Position numbers and translations under genes: made by a program. Shown here one piece after another: positions 50,598 to 58,687 of a stretch of 64,000 nucleotides of DNA. The notes below the pieces were generated by a model that ran no database searches, was not told the origin of the DNA, and was given only the letters and a program-made list of their open reading frames with translations. Numbering within the stretch: the first letter of the stretch is position 1; every line of letters begins with the position of its first letter. This DNA is from a virus. Location of the stretch: IMG/VR virus record IMGVR_UViG_3300043410_001308, positions 1-64,000 of that record; one strand, given 5' to 3'.

Positions 50598-51257
50598 ATG
50601 CCAGTAACACAAATATTAGCAGCCGCGGGACACGCATTAGGAGGCCCTGCCGGATCATATGTATGGAATGGCACTCCTAGTACACACCTGTATGCCGGAG
50701 GGATAACTCCATCATTAATATCTCGCACCTTTCCCGACACTAGTAGAAGTAATGTATTAAACTTTACTGGTGGCGGTTGGGTTGAATCGGATATTTTAGG
50801 AACGGTTGATGAATATTATTTAGATTTTTGGTTCTGGCCAACAGCCGCAAATGTTGCTATATTTTCTGAAACCGATGTTGGCGGAGCAGAAGCCAACGGA
50901 TACCATTACAATATGATTGAAATAAGATCTGACGGTAAGATAAATGCAGGAACTTGGACCGGCACTATAACTTATGTTACTTCAAATAACCCAGTTACAC
51001 TTAACGCTTGGAATCACATATATTTCTATTACAGCGCAAATTCTATTCGTTTAGAATTAAACGGTAGCAGTGATCAGGTAAATCAAACAAGTGTAACACG
51101 CGATCATCCAACTTCTTCTTATTTTGGCGTTGGCATGAGTGACTGGACTTATATAACAACTACAAATAGGTACCAAGGCTATATGGATACTTGGTACGGT
51201 GGTACAACCGTACAAAGTTCTAGATATACTTCAACTAAAGCCAAGTACGGTTATTAA
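50598..51257 (+). CDS. Fibre-tip protein with LamG/concanavalin-like domain
   Basis: 219 residues. Beta-sandwich lectin pattern: YYLDFWFWPT, IRSDGKINAGTW, LNAWNHIYFYYSANSIRLELN, as in LamG/ConA-like domains. The end repeats small-side-chain and Tyr residues. It probably binds carbohydrate on the host surface. Last gene of the plus-strand fibre run, followed after 31 bases by a strong terminator; overlaps the convergent queC by 4 bases. Confidence 0.72.
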   Translation: MPVTQILAAAGHALGGPAGSYVWNGTPSTHLYAGGITPSLISRTFPDTSRSNVLNFTGGGWVESDILGTVDEYYLDFWFWPTAANVAIFSETDVGGAEANGYHYNMIEIRSDGKINAGTWTGTITYVTSNNPVTLNAWNHIYFYYSANSIRLELNGSSDQVNQTSVTRDHPTSSYFGVGMSDWTYITTTNRYQGYMDTWYGGTTVQSSRYTSTKAKYGY

Positions 51258-51853
51258 CGGATACCTTGTTCTTTAAGTTTAACACAAGTATCGCACCGTC
51301 CGCAAGGTGCGATATTTTTTTCACTATAGATAGGCACACGACACGACCAAAACATATTACGCAGACTTTCTGGTAGCATGTCGTAGATCTCACGTTTAGT
51401 CAAGTTAAGCACCGGATAAATCTTTTCTACAGGTGTAAATGCCGCTAGTATTTTATTAGCACGAACTCTACGTTCTTCAAGTGCTAGATTGCCATCGTTG
51501 GCCTGCATACCCATAGCAACTTTTTCTATACCGGGATTTACACTTGCTATATAGCCCGCAAAAAAATTCATACTATCCGAGTCAAACATAAAATATTTGC
51601 CATAGGGTTGATTTCCTATTTCGCTTTCACTATAAGTAAAATTAAATCCTAAACGCTTTAACTCTTTAAGAGCAAGGTCTACAGCAATAGCTTCTGCTCT
51701 ATGTCTATTTTCTACATTTTTGTTATGTACATGGTGTACGTGTACAGCATAATTTTTATATTCAGGATCTGTTAACAACTTGTAGGTCATGCCCAGGCTG
51801 TCTAAGCCGCCTGAATACATGGATAAGATTGTGGGATTAGTTATTTGTTCCAT
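51254..51853 (-). CDS. queC: 7-cyano-7-deazaguanine synthase QueC
   Basis: 199 residues. PP-loop SGGLDS at residues 14-19 (MYSGGLDSLG), and the C-terminal zinc site C171 (CRVP), C184-x2-C187-x2-C190 (CGRCDTC), both in QueC spacing. The enzyme converts 7-carboxy-7-deazaguanine to preQ0 with ATP and ammonia. With queD it indicates phage-encoded 7-deazaguanine supply for tRNA or DNA modification. Minus strand within the fibre block, starting 13 bases inside the methyltransferase-like gene. Confidence 0.85.
   Translation of the reverse strand: MEQITNPTILSMYSGGLDSLGMTYKLLTDPEYKNYAVHVHHVHNKNVENRHRAEAIAVDLALKELKRLGFNFTYSESEIGNQPYGKYFMFDSDSMNFFAGYIASVNPGIEKVAMGMQANDGNLALEERRVRANKILAAFTPVEKIYPVLNLTKREIYDMLPESLRNMFWSCRVPIYSEKNIAPCGRCDTCVKLKEQGIR
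51289..51321 (+). terminator. Intrinsic terminator of the fibre operon, inside queC
   Basis: Perfect 9-base stem TATCGCACC / GGTGCGATA (51289-51297, 51306-51314), 8-base loop, then seven T (51315-51321) on the plus strand. It begins 31 bases after the fibre-tip gene. On the other strand the same bases encode the zinc motif (APCGRCDTC) of QueC. Confidence 0.9.
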
Positions 51854-52299
51854 ATGTAAAATGTATAAATTTCGTTAATTGGGTGTTCTTGTGGCCGTGG
51901 AGTAAGTTCCTCAGCACGGGGGAAGTAACAGGCATACTTTGTGGGCCAGTTGGGATTTAAGAAAGCACGGGCAACAAAAGTATCACAATTTGCTAGTACT
52001 ATGGGCAACAAACGTTCTGTAAACTCTTTACCAAATGCTAATCCACCATCAATTATAATAGTGTCCCAATGCTCGTTTAATTCAAACCAATCTTTATTTT
52101 TAATTTTAACATCTTTATATTTAGGTTCTAAATCCCAGGCTTCTGTAGCCAGAGGGAGCAACATTTTTGTACTGCCTAATAATAAAACTCTACCCGTACA
52201 ATACTGCTCAAATACCTTATAATCATCATCGTTAGGGGCCGCTGGCCATTTTAATGTAGTCCAAAATTCATTATCTGCGTGTATTTTATCATCGAGCAT
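51841..52299 (-). CDS. Rossmann-fold methyltransferase-like protein
   Basis: 152 residues from the ATG at 52299, which lies 8 bases after a late promoter; a start at 52353 would run through both promoters. VLLLGST (38-44) matches methyltransferase motif I and TIIIDGGLAFG (80-90) motif IV, with an acidic residue (D57) at the end of strand 2 position. Close to class I methyltransferases but short, and without a clear GxGxG. Operon partner of queC, so a role in base or nucleoside modification is possible (inference). Confidence 0.5.
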   Translation of the reverse strand: MLDDKIHADNEFWTTLKWPAAPNDDDYKVFEQYCTGRVLLLGSTKMLLPLATEAWDLEPKYKDVKIKNKDWFELNEHWDTIIIDGGLAFGKEFTERLLPIVLANCDTFVARAFLNPNWPTKYACYFPRAEELTPRPQEHPINEIYTFYIWNK

Positions 52300-52305
52300 T
52301 TGAAT

Positions 52306-52315
52306 GATATTTAAC
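52306..52315 (-). promoter_or_regulatory. T4-type late promoter, minus strand
   Basis: Minus strand reads GTTAAATATC, 6 bases before the ATG at 52299; drives the methyltransferase-like gene and queC. Confidence 0.6.
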
Positions 52316-52316
52316 G

Positions 52317-52323
52317 CTAAATA
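52317..52323 (+). promoter_or_regulatory. T4-type late promoter, plus strand
   Basis: CTAAATA, 18 bases before the ATG at 52342. Only one base separates it from the opposing promoter, the tightest divergent pair in the window. Confidence 0.6.
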
Positions 52324-52341
52324 TACTAAAGAGAGCGCATT

Positions 52342-52905
52342 ATGACTATTCAAACAATTAATATTGGCAATGTAGTAAACGACGGGTTAGGCGATGATCT
52401 ACGCACGGCTTTTCAAAAGGTAAATGCTAATTTTGCTACCTTAGCCCAAGAGATAACCGTAACGGCATCAAACGTAGGAACAACAGGGTATGGAATTTTT
52501 AAAGAGAAATCCGACTCAAACTTATCATTTAAAAAATTAGTTCCAGGAACAAAAATTTTAATTGAAGATAATCCAGATACATTAATTATTAATTCAACAC
52601 AACCGGATGCGTTTACAAGAATTGATACCGACCTCGGAAATATTGTTGCAAGTTCGGCAGGACATACAACTAATATAACAATACAAGGTGGAGATAATAT
52701 CAGGACAGCCGCTTCTGGTTCAGTTGTAACGGTTGATACGGTTTTAGATTTAAATCAAATTTTACTTAATTTAGATTTTGGTCCTATAGGCGGGACTTTT
52801 ATAAATCCTACACAGCTAGCATTAGCTGTAGCTAATATTGATTTTGGCACTATTGAAAATCCAAGTTGGTTAAACGTAGATCTAGGCGATCTAGGAAATC
52901 CTTAA
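52342..52905 (+). CDS. Tail-fibre protein with shared N-terminal module
   Basis: 187 residues: INIGNVVNDGLGDDLRTAF then KVNANF, the clearest copy of the module shared with 35444 and 44273. The rest is beta-rich with FIN and DLGDLGNP at the end. Followed by an AAGGAG site for the next gene. Late promoter upstream. Confidence 0.78.
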   Translation: MTIQTINIGNVVNDGLGDDLRTAFQKVNANFATLAQEITVTASNVGTTGYGIFKEKSDSNLSFKKLVPGTKILIEDNPDTLIINSTQPDAFTRIDTDLGNIVASSAGHTTNITIQGGDNIRTAASGSVVTVDTVLDLNQILLNLDFGPIGGTFINPTQLALAVANIDFGTIENPSWLNVDLGDLGNP

Positions 52906-52916
52906 GGAGTTAGCTA

Positions 52917-55385
52917 ATGGCAGTAACATGGATTACTCCAGCAGGAAGTTTAGGAATCCTTATAGAACGTGTTCCTTTAAGAATTCCGCTCGAAGCAACA
53001 TCTACAGCAGGAGATATAACTTTTACGTTAATTGCTGGTTCGTTGCCTAGAGGTCTACGAGTATCTAATAATTTTATTACTGGTAGTCCAACAGAAGTTC
53101 GAGCTTTTACAGAAAGTAGATTTGTAATTCGTGCAGATGACGGTATAGATATAGAAGATCGTACCTTTAGTATTTCTATTGACGGATCAGACGAGCCGCA
53201 ATGGATCACTAGAGAAGGGTTTTTAAATGTTGGTCCTAAAGATGCATATTTTGTCTTAGATAACAGCTATGTTGATTTTCAATTAGATGCATATGATGCC
53301 GATGTTGTAGCCGGTGATACTTTAAAATATTATCTAACTCCCCTAGGAGGCGAACTTCCGCCCGGTCTTACATTAACATCAGAAGGAAGGATTTTTGGTT
53401 TCACAGATCCTATTTTTGCTGTTGAATACAACGGAAATCCAACCGGAGCATACGATACTTCTTCTTTTGATATGATGCCATTAGATAAAATGGAATCTAA
53501 ATCTAATGGTTTTGATAGTTATCTATATGACGATGTAGATTTTGATTATTCGGAAAGTAGTCGAACTCCTAAAAGATTAAGTCGTGCTTATACATTTATT
53601 GTTACGGTATCAGACGGAAGAAATGAAGTAAAAAGATTATTTAGAATATGGGTTGTTACTGAAGAGTTTTTACAAGCAGATAACTCCATTGTTCAAGTTG
53701 ATACTAATTTATTCCAAGCAGATTCGAGTAGTACAAGAACTCCCCTATGGATAACAGAATCTTACCTAGGAAGATTTAGAGCTAATAATTATATTACTAT
53801 TTTCTTAGATGTTTACAGACAAATTGGTCTTACTGGTACGCTGGTATATTTCTTAGAAACAATAAATCCAGACGGTTCATCTAGCGTTCTTCCTCCAGGA
53901 ATGACCATTGACCAACACACTGGGGAAATTGCGGGTAAGGTTCCTTACCAAGCTGCGGTTACAAAAACATATCAATTTACAATATCCGCTGTTAATTTCT
54001 TAGAATCTATATCTACACTTTCTTATAATCTAAGAGGATCGTGGTCTTCAACTATTACATATCCTGTAAATGATGCGGTTGTATTTGACGGATTTGTTTA
54101 TGTGTGTATTGTTGAAAATAGAAATAGGGCACCTTCTGAAAATCCAGACTATTGGATTTCTAGTGTTTCTATAAGTGCTAAAACTTTTACCGTTGATGTT
54201 ATTGGAGAAATTGAAAGTAGCATAGAATGGATTACTGATCCAGACCTAGGATCAATTAAAGTTAATAAACCTAGTAACCTAACCGTTCATGCAAAAAGTT
54301 TATTATATGGAGGTAGAACCGTTTATGAATTTATAAGTGGAACATTACCGCCAGGATTACAATTAATCAGCACCGGCGATATAAACGGTAAAGTTAGACA
54401 ATTTTCAGATGCTAATGGCCCTGGCCTTACAAGATTTTATGACAGAGATTCAAGCGCCGAAGATTCGACTGGTTCTTTTTCCTATAATATAACATTCGAT
54501 GCGTCGGAAAGTACCTTTGACAAGACCTTTAAATTTAATATTAGAGCAAGAGATTCTGTACATTTTGCCGAATCCATAAGAGAGTTCCAAGTTAAGGTAA
54601 TAGGCGAAAGTGATAAAACTTTTGCAAATTTATATATCAAGGCTTTTCAAAATAAAGAAAAACGACTTGACTGGTTTAATTTTATTACAGACGGAACTAT
54701 TTTTAAAACAAACGAAATATATCGTTATGGGGATAAAAACTACGGTGTACAAACTGATTTAAAAGTTTTAGTTTTTGCAGGGATTGAAAGTGTAGATGCT
54801 GTAAAATATGTACAAGCAATGAGTAGAAATCATTATAGAAAAAAAGTAATTTTTGGTGACGTAAAATATGCCAAGGGTAAAAATGTAATTACTCAAGATA
54901 CAGAATACGAAATTATCTACGTAGAAGTTAGAGATCCTTTAGAAAAGAATGGAAAAAGTATTAGTAGATCTGTAAATCTTCCAGATAATATTAACAGCAA
55001 AGTTCTTATTAGTTTTGATTCTATTAAAATTGACAGCGATATTCCGCTAGTAAGCGACAGCGATCATCAAAGAATATTCCCAAATTCTATTAAAAATATG
55101 AGAAATAGAATTAAGGAGTTAGGATCAAGAGACAGCGAATTTTTACCTTTATGGATGAGAACTATCCAAGATAATGCAGCATTTGAACCAGGTTATGTAA
55201 AAGCATTACCAATCTGCTATTGTTTGCCGGGCAAGGCCGAAGCAATAGTTTCAAGAATAAAAGCCAGTGGGTTTGACTTTAAATCTTTAAATTTTGAATC
55301 AGATCGCTACCTAATTGACGTATTAGAAGGAAATTTTGAAGATAAATATCTTGCATTTCCGCAACGTGGAGAAAAATTACCGTGA
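52917..55385 (+). CDS. Virion protein with putative Ig-like (He_PIG-type) repeats
   Basis: 822 residues. Four or so repeats carry the signature LPxGLxxxxxGxIxGxxxx, for example AGSLPRGLRVSNNFITGSP, ELPPGLTLTSEGRIFGF, VLPPGMTIDQHTGEIAGKV and TLPPGLQLISTGDINGKV, typical of cadherin-like/He_PIG Ig folds. A segment ITYPVNDAVVFDGFVYVC then NPDYW (around residues 380-410) looks like a chitin/cellulose-binding CBM5/12 module. Probably a tail or baseplate-associated adhesin. Overlaps the next gene by 4 bases. Confidence 0.8.
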   Translation: MAVTWITPAGSLGILIERVPLRIPLEATSTAGDITFTLIAGSLPRGLRVSNNFITGSPTEVRAFTESRFVIRADDGIDIEDRTFSISIDGSDEPQWITREGFLNVGPKDAYFVLDNSYVDFQLDAYDADVVAGDTLKYYLTPLGGELPPGLTLTSEGRIFGFTDPIFAVEYNGNPTGAYDTSSFDMMPLDKMESKSNGFDSYLYDDVDFDYSESSRTPKRLSRAYTFIVTVSDGRNEVKRLFRIWVVTEEFLQADNSIVQVDTNLFQADSSSTRTPLWITESYLGRFRANNYITIFLDVYRQIGLTGTLVYFLETINPDGSSSVLPPGMTIDQHTGEIAGKVPYQAAVTKTYQFTISAVNFLESISTLSYNLRGSWSSTITYPVNDAVVFDGFVYVCIVENRNRAPSENPDYWISSVSISAKTFTVDVIGEIESSIEWITDPDLGSIKVNKPSNLTVHAKSLLYGGRTVYEFISGTLPPGLQLISTGDINGKVRQFSDANGPGLTRFYDRDSSAEDSTGSFSYNITFDASESTFDKTFKFNIRARDSVHFAESIREFQVKVIGESDKTFANLYIKAFQNKEKRLDWFNFITDGTIFKTNEIYRYGDKNYGVQTDLKVLVFAGIESVDAVKYVQAMSRNHYRKKVIFGDVKYAKGKNVITQDTEYEIIYVEVRDPLEKNGKSISRSVNLPDNINSKVLISFDSIKIDSDIPLVSDSDHQRIFPNSIKNMRNRIKELGSRDSEFLPLWMRTIQDNAAFEPGYVKALPICYCLPGKAEAIVSRIKASGFDFKSLNFESDRYLIDVLEGNFEDKYLAFPQRGEKLP

Positions 55386-55972
55386 CCAGCAATATAAATT
55401 ATATCAGTATCAATGAAAACTTTCCTGTAGCAGGACAAGACAACGACACACAGGTGTTTAGAGATAATTTTGATACTATAAAAACTAGTTTGAGTTCTGC
55501 AAAAACAGAAATTACAGACCTCCAAAATAACACAGCAAAATTGAATGATAACAACGATTTTGAAAAAAATGTTATCAGTAGAGCAATATTCCAAGATAAC
55601 AGAGATCAAAAGTTTGACGGTGGTTCAGTATCTACAGATATCACCATAGATTATCAAAATGGTCCTTATCAAATTTATCGATTTGGTATTAATTCAAACG
55701 TTGATTTTTTAAATTTCCCAGGAGATCCTGTGTTTGTAGATGAGCTAACACCATTAGGTGTTGGTAAAGTTACACTTGAAATTTACGGAGACGGTTCTTC
55801 AAGAACCATTACATTTGTTACCACAGGCGGAACTATTTTTAAGAAAAATTCAGATGATGCATGGAGCGGCAATGCTATTACGGTTCAATCTACAACTGAT
55901 CCTGTATTTGTTGAAGTTTGGAGACATAGTTCAGAAAAAATCTTTCTAAAATACGGCGGACAATTTAGTTAA
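55382..55972 (+). CDS. Fibre/baseplate-type structural protein, GTG start
   Basis: 196 residues. ISINENFPVAGQDNDTQVF then RDNFDTIK recalls the openings of several T4-like marine phage structural proteins, with the DNF motif corresponding to the NF of the shared module. Helical linker, then beta-rich C-terminus. The GTG overlaps the preceding TGA. Confidence 0.7.
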   Translation: MTSNINYISINENFPVAGQDNDTQVFRDNFDTIKTSLSSAKTEITDLQNNTAKLNDNNDFEKNVISRAIFQDNRDQKFDGGSVSTDITIDYQNGPYQIYRFGINSNVDFLNFPGDPVFVDELTPLGVGKVTLEIYGDGSSRTITFVTTGGTIFKKNSDDAWSGNAITVQSTTDPVFVEVWRHSSEKIFLKYGGQFS

Positions 55973-56202
55973 TGTTTAACCCTCTTGTTGATAATCTTTC
56001 AGAGCTCAAAGACCAAGAGATTGAAGAAAAAATACTTGAGCTTTCAAAAAAATATTTCCAAGCGCAACGTTTGGGAAAAATTGAGATGTTGACACAAATC
56101 GAAACTTTCATTATAATGTATAAAGATGAAAGACAAAGAAGACTTCATGCTAAAAAGTCCGATTTAGATAACGATTTGGATCAACTAATCAATGTTAGTT
56201 AA
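55972..56202 (+). CDS. Small conserved phage protein, coiled-coil
   Basis: 76 residues, fully helical (LSELKDQEIEEKILELSKK, then YFQAQRLGKIEMLTQIETF). I recall similar proteins in T4-like marine phages; function unknown. TAATG junction with the fibre gene before it and an 11-base overlap with the next gene. Confidence 0.7.
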   Translation: MFNPLVDNLSELKDQEIEEKILELSKKYFQAQRLGKIEMLTQIETFIIMYKDERQRRLHAKKSDLDNDLDQLINVS

Positions 56203-56659
56203 AAATACAGAATCACAATTAATCGAAGGTATTCTACGACACGGTCCTGAAATATTGGATCAATGTGTTGTAGAGCCCGGCGACATTTCTTTATATGTTG
56301 AAAGATTATATTCAGAACATTTAAATTATCCAGTTCCAAAAAACACCGTAGATATAAATCACTGGAATATTCCTAAAGATTATGCCGACATGGATATTGA
56401 GGGATTTTTAATTGATCAATGTCCAAAAGAAAATTATGAAAGATTAATTACAGAATTAGAACTTTATCGCAAAAATAATATGGTTCCTGTACTACAAGCA
56501 ATGAAATATCTAGTGGATACTCTTAGAGCCAACAATGTAGTATGGGGTGTAGGACGTGGATCTAGTGTAGCAAGTTACGTACTCTATTTGATAGGGGTAC
56601 ATAAGATCGATAGTATTAAATACAAATTACCAATAGAAGAATTCTTCAAGGAGATATAA
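56192..56659 (+). CDS. DnaE (Pol III alpha) fragment-like protein
   Basis: 155 residues. The C-terminal part GVGRGSSVASYVLYLIGV (119-136) with IDSIKYKLPIEEFF matches the GRGSxxxSLVxYxLGIxxxDPIxYxLxFERFLN block of bacterial DNA polymerase III alpha subunits, where it belongs to the palm. The preceding helices (ELYRKNNMVPVLQAMKYLV) match the lead-in. The catalytic DxD residues and the rest of DnaE are absent, so it cannot be a polymerase alone. It may interact with replication proteins or mimic part of DnaE. Confidence 0.7.
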   Translation: MLVKNTESQLIEGILRHGPEILDQCVVEPGDISLYVERLYSEHLNYPVPKNTVDINHWNIPKDYADMDIEGFLIDQCPKENYERLITELELYRKNNMVPVLQAMKYLVDTLRANNVVWGVGRGSSVASYVLYLIGVHKIDSIKYKLPIEEFFKEI

Positions 56660-56660
56660 A

Positions 56661-56888
56661 ATGGGTAAAACATATACCAGCTTAAGAGGCAAAGACGTTG
56701 ACATGGAAAAGTTAAATTTGCAAAACGAACTTTTACCTGCCGTAGGAAACATGAAAGTAAATGCTCGAGGTGACGAATTAGGTCCCGGTGGGAAAGTTGT
56801 AAAGACTAGAGAACAAATTCTTCAGGACTATTATTCTTCTAACCCACGAGCAATTAAAGAAGACGTACCTACAAGAAAAAAAGGTTAA
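56661..56888 (+). CDS. Small conserved phage protein of unknown function
   Basis: 75 residues: LRGKDVDMEKLNLQNE, then MKVNARGDELGPGGKVVKTR and YYSSNP. The NARGDxLGPGGKIVKTREQ part is one I recall from many T4-like marine phages. No function known to me. Packed between the DnaE fragment and the co-chaperonin, GGAG upstream. Confidence 0.7.
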   Translation: MGKTYTSLRGKDVDMEKLNLQNELLPAVGNMKVNARGDELGPGGKVVKTREQILQDYYSSNPRAIKEDVPTRKKG

Positions 56889-56891
56889 TCT

Positions 56892-57281
56892 ATGAGTTAT
56901 GATGTTAAGCACATTAAAATTCGTGCCATTAACGAAGATGTTATCATTTACGACATGGATTTCGGTGAGCAAATAACCAAGAGTGGTATTGTTATCCAAA
57001 GTGACGATGCTAAAGTGCATGGTATCAAACCTAGATGGGGTAAAGTCTACAAAGTTGGTCCTAAACAAACTGACGTTAAAGAAGGACAATGGATTTTAGT
57101 AGAACACGGACGATGGACTCGCAAGATTAAAATCGACGACGGCGATAGTGTTAAAGAAATTCAAAAAGTAGACACTAAGTGCATACTTGCGGTATCCGAC
57201 GAAAAACCAAATGATGTTTATATTGGTGCTGAACATTCTAATGGATCAAGCGTTGATATAAGGCCAGAAGATTTTCTATAA
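56892..57281 (+). CDS. GroES-like co-chaperonin (T4 gp31 type)
   Basis: 129 residues. GroES beta-barrel signature: QITKSGIVIQSDD as mobile loop, GKVYKVGPKQTDVKEGQWILVEHGRW as the G-x-V-x-x-V-G-P...V-K-x-G-D region. The C-terminal extension is longer than in GroES. It likely caps host GroEL and adapts it to fold the phage capsid protein, as T4 gp31 does. Stop overlaps the next start by one base. Confidence 0.85.
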   Translation: MSYDVKHIKIRAINEDVIIYDMDFGEQITKSGIVIQSDDAKVHGIKPRWGKVYKVGPKQTDVKEGQWILVEHGRWTRKIKIDDGDSVKEIQKVDTKCILAVSDEKPNDVYIGAEHSNGSSVDIRPEDFL

Positions 57282-57523
57282 TGGCATTTAAAAAAAATTG
57301 GGATACTCCCGACATTATAACTCAACTTCGTTCCTTGGCTAGGGAATGTTCAAGTGTATATAATGACGGGTTTACCTCTTTTGAAATTAAAAAAGAACTT
57401 TATCTTATAAAAGAGGTAGTTGATAAAGCAATACACGATTCGCCGGAATTTGGAAAACTTGAAAAAGAATGGTTAGATGATCGTGAAAAGAAAAAATTAA
57501 TATCAATTTTAAAAAAAGGTTAA
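57281..57523 (+). CDS. Small helical protein of unknown function
   Basis: 80 residues, helical, charged (SLARECSSVYNDGFTSFE, then YLIKEVVDKAIHDS). Linked to the co-chaperonin by a TAATG junction and to the MazG-like gene by one base. No recognised motif. Confidence 0.7.
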   Translation: MAFKKNWDTPDIITQLRSLARECSSVYNDGFTSFEIKKELYLIKEVVDKAIHDSPEFGKLEKEWLDDREKKKLISILKKG

Positions 57524-57524
57524 T

Positions 57525-57893
57525 ATGACAAATCCATTTCGTGATCAAGAAAAATTTATGAAGGCCTGTGATCAAACCACAGACACCTTTAATCAAGAGC
57601 AGTTTAAACTTTACCTAGAGCTAATGAAAGAAGAATGGAAAGAACTACAAGTTGCTATTGACAATAATGATCAAGTTGAAACACTTGATGCTTTGTTAGA
57701 TTTTATTGTGGTTACCGTTGGTGCTATTCATAGTGCCGGCATGGATGGCGAAGGCGGATGGAAAGAAGTTATGCGTACCAACTTTGCAAAAGTTGATGCA
57801 GAAACCGGCAAAGTTCGCAAACGTGAGGATGGTAAGGTATTGAAACCTCTCGGTTGGACTCCGCCAAACCTAAATCCATTTGTAACTAAATGA
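57525..57893 (+). CDS. MazG-like all-alpha NTP pyrophosphohydrolase
   Basis: 122 residues. The MazG metal motif is seen as LMKEEWKELQVAI (E..EE..E) followed by ETLDALLDFIVVTVG (E..DA..D), with NFAKVDAETGKVRKREDG at the C-terminus, typical of phage pyrophosphatases. It probably hydrolyses (d)NTPs or ppGpp-like nucleotides to monophosphates, altering host nucleotide pools. The 3' end overlaps the next gene by 4 bases. Confidence 0.85.
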   Translation: MTNPFRDQEKFMKACDQTTDTFNQEQFKLYLELMKEEWKELQVAIDNNDQVETLDALLDFIVVTVGAIHSAGMDGEGGWKEVMRTNFAKVDAETGKVRKREDGKVLKPLGWTPPNLNPFVTK

Positions 57894-58687
57894 TAAAATT
57901 TTTTATTGTTTTTTTCCTTTCAATATCTTCCGTCTTTGCAAATGTTCCGTCATATTACGTTTATAATCAAACAGAAAAAGAAATAGTCGTTGGTGAGTAT
58001 GCAGGAATACAACGTCCAATAGCATCATTAACTAAATTAATGACGGCATTGGTTATTGTTAATTCTGGTTTAGATTTGCAAGAACAAGTAATATATCGAG
58101 GTGGAATATTTAGATCTAAACATGTATCTCGTAAAGATCTATTAGATTCTCTATTAATCAAAAGCGATAATGCTGCTGCAGAGGCACTGGCAAATAGTTG
58201 GCCGGGCGGACGATCTATGTTTATTGATGAAATGAACAATAGGGCCAGACTGCTCAAAATGAATAATACTTCGTATTCAGACCCTTCCGGCTTAGACAAA
58301 CGCAATATTAGTACAGCGTTTGATTTATCAAAACTTGTAGAAGAAGCATCAAAATATAATTTAATTACCACTAGCTCATCATCAAAATATCTTACAATTG
58401 AAAATAAAAATAAAAAGAAAATTTCTTATGTATCAGTAGGCAACACTAACAAAAATCTGTTATTTGAATTTGACAATATCATTCTTAGCAAAACCGGTTA
58501 TACAAATCCTGCAGGACGTTGTTTGGCATTACTAGTAGAAAAATCCGAAAATAAATTTATTATTATTATTCTTGGAGAAAAAACGGTAATCGATAGAGAA
58601 AAAAGAGCTAGACAACTCATTAATAATTATGTTACTATAAAAGAAAAGGATTTAAATGAAAATCGGTTTTACTTGCTCAACTTTTGA
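57890..58687 (+). CDS. Truncated D-alanyl-D-alanine carboxypeptidase (peptidase S11)
   Basis: 265 residues with a signal peptide (MIKFFIVFFLSISSVFA). The three catalytic motifs are present: S46-L-T-K49 (SxxK), S92-D-N94 (SxN), and K201-T-G203. It is a compact enzyme (about 265 against 380-400) without the C-terminal beta domain and amphipathic anchor of PBP5. Exported to the periplasm, it would trim peptidoglycan stem peptides, perhaps to modify the host wall during infection. Overlaps a cytidylyltransferase by 32 bases. Confidence 0.88.
   Translation: MIKFFIVFFLSISSVFANVPSYYVYNQTEKEIVVGEYAGIQRPIASLTKLMTALVIVNSGLDLQEQVIYRGGIFRSKHVSRKDLLDSLLIKSDNAAAEALANSWPGGRSMFIDEMNNRARLLKMNNTSYSDPSGLDKRNISTAFDLSKLVEEASKYNLITTSSSSKYLTIENKNKKKISYVSVGNTNKNLLFEFDNIILSKTGYTNPAGRCLALLVEKSENKFIIIILGEKTVIDREKRARQLINNYVTIKEKDLNENRFYLLNF

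Noticed and set aside
57967-58371. Minus-strand open frame of 134 codons
   Set aside because: Antisense to the D,D-carboxypeptidase, which has a complete set of active-site motifs.
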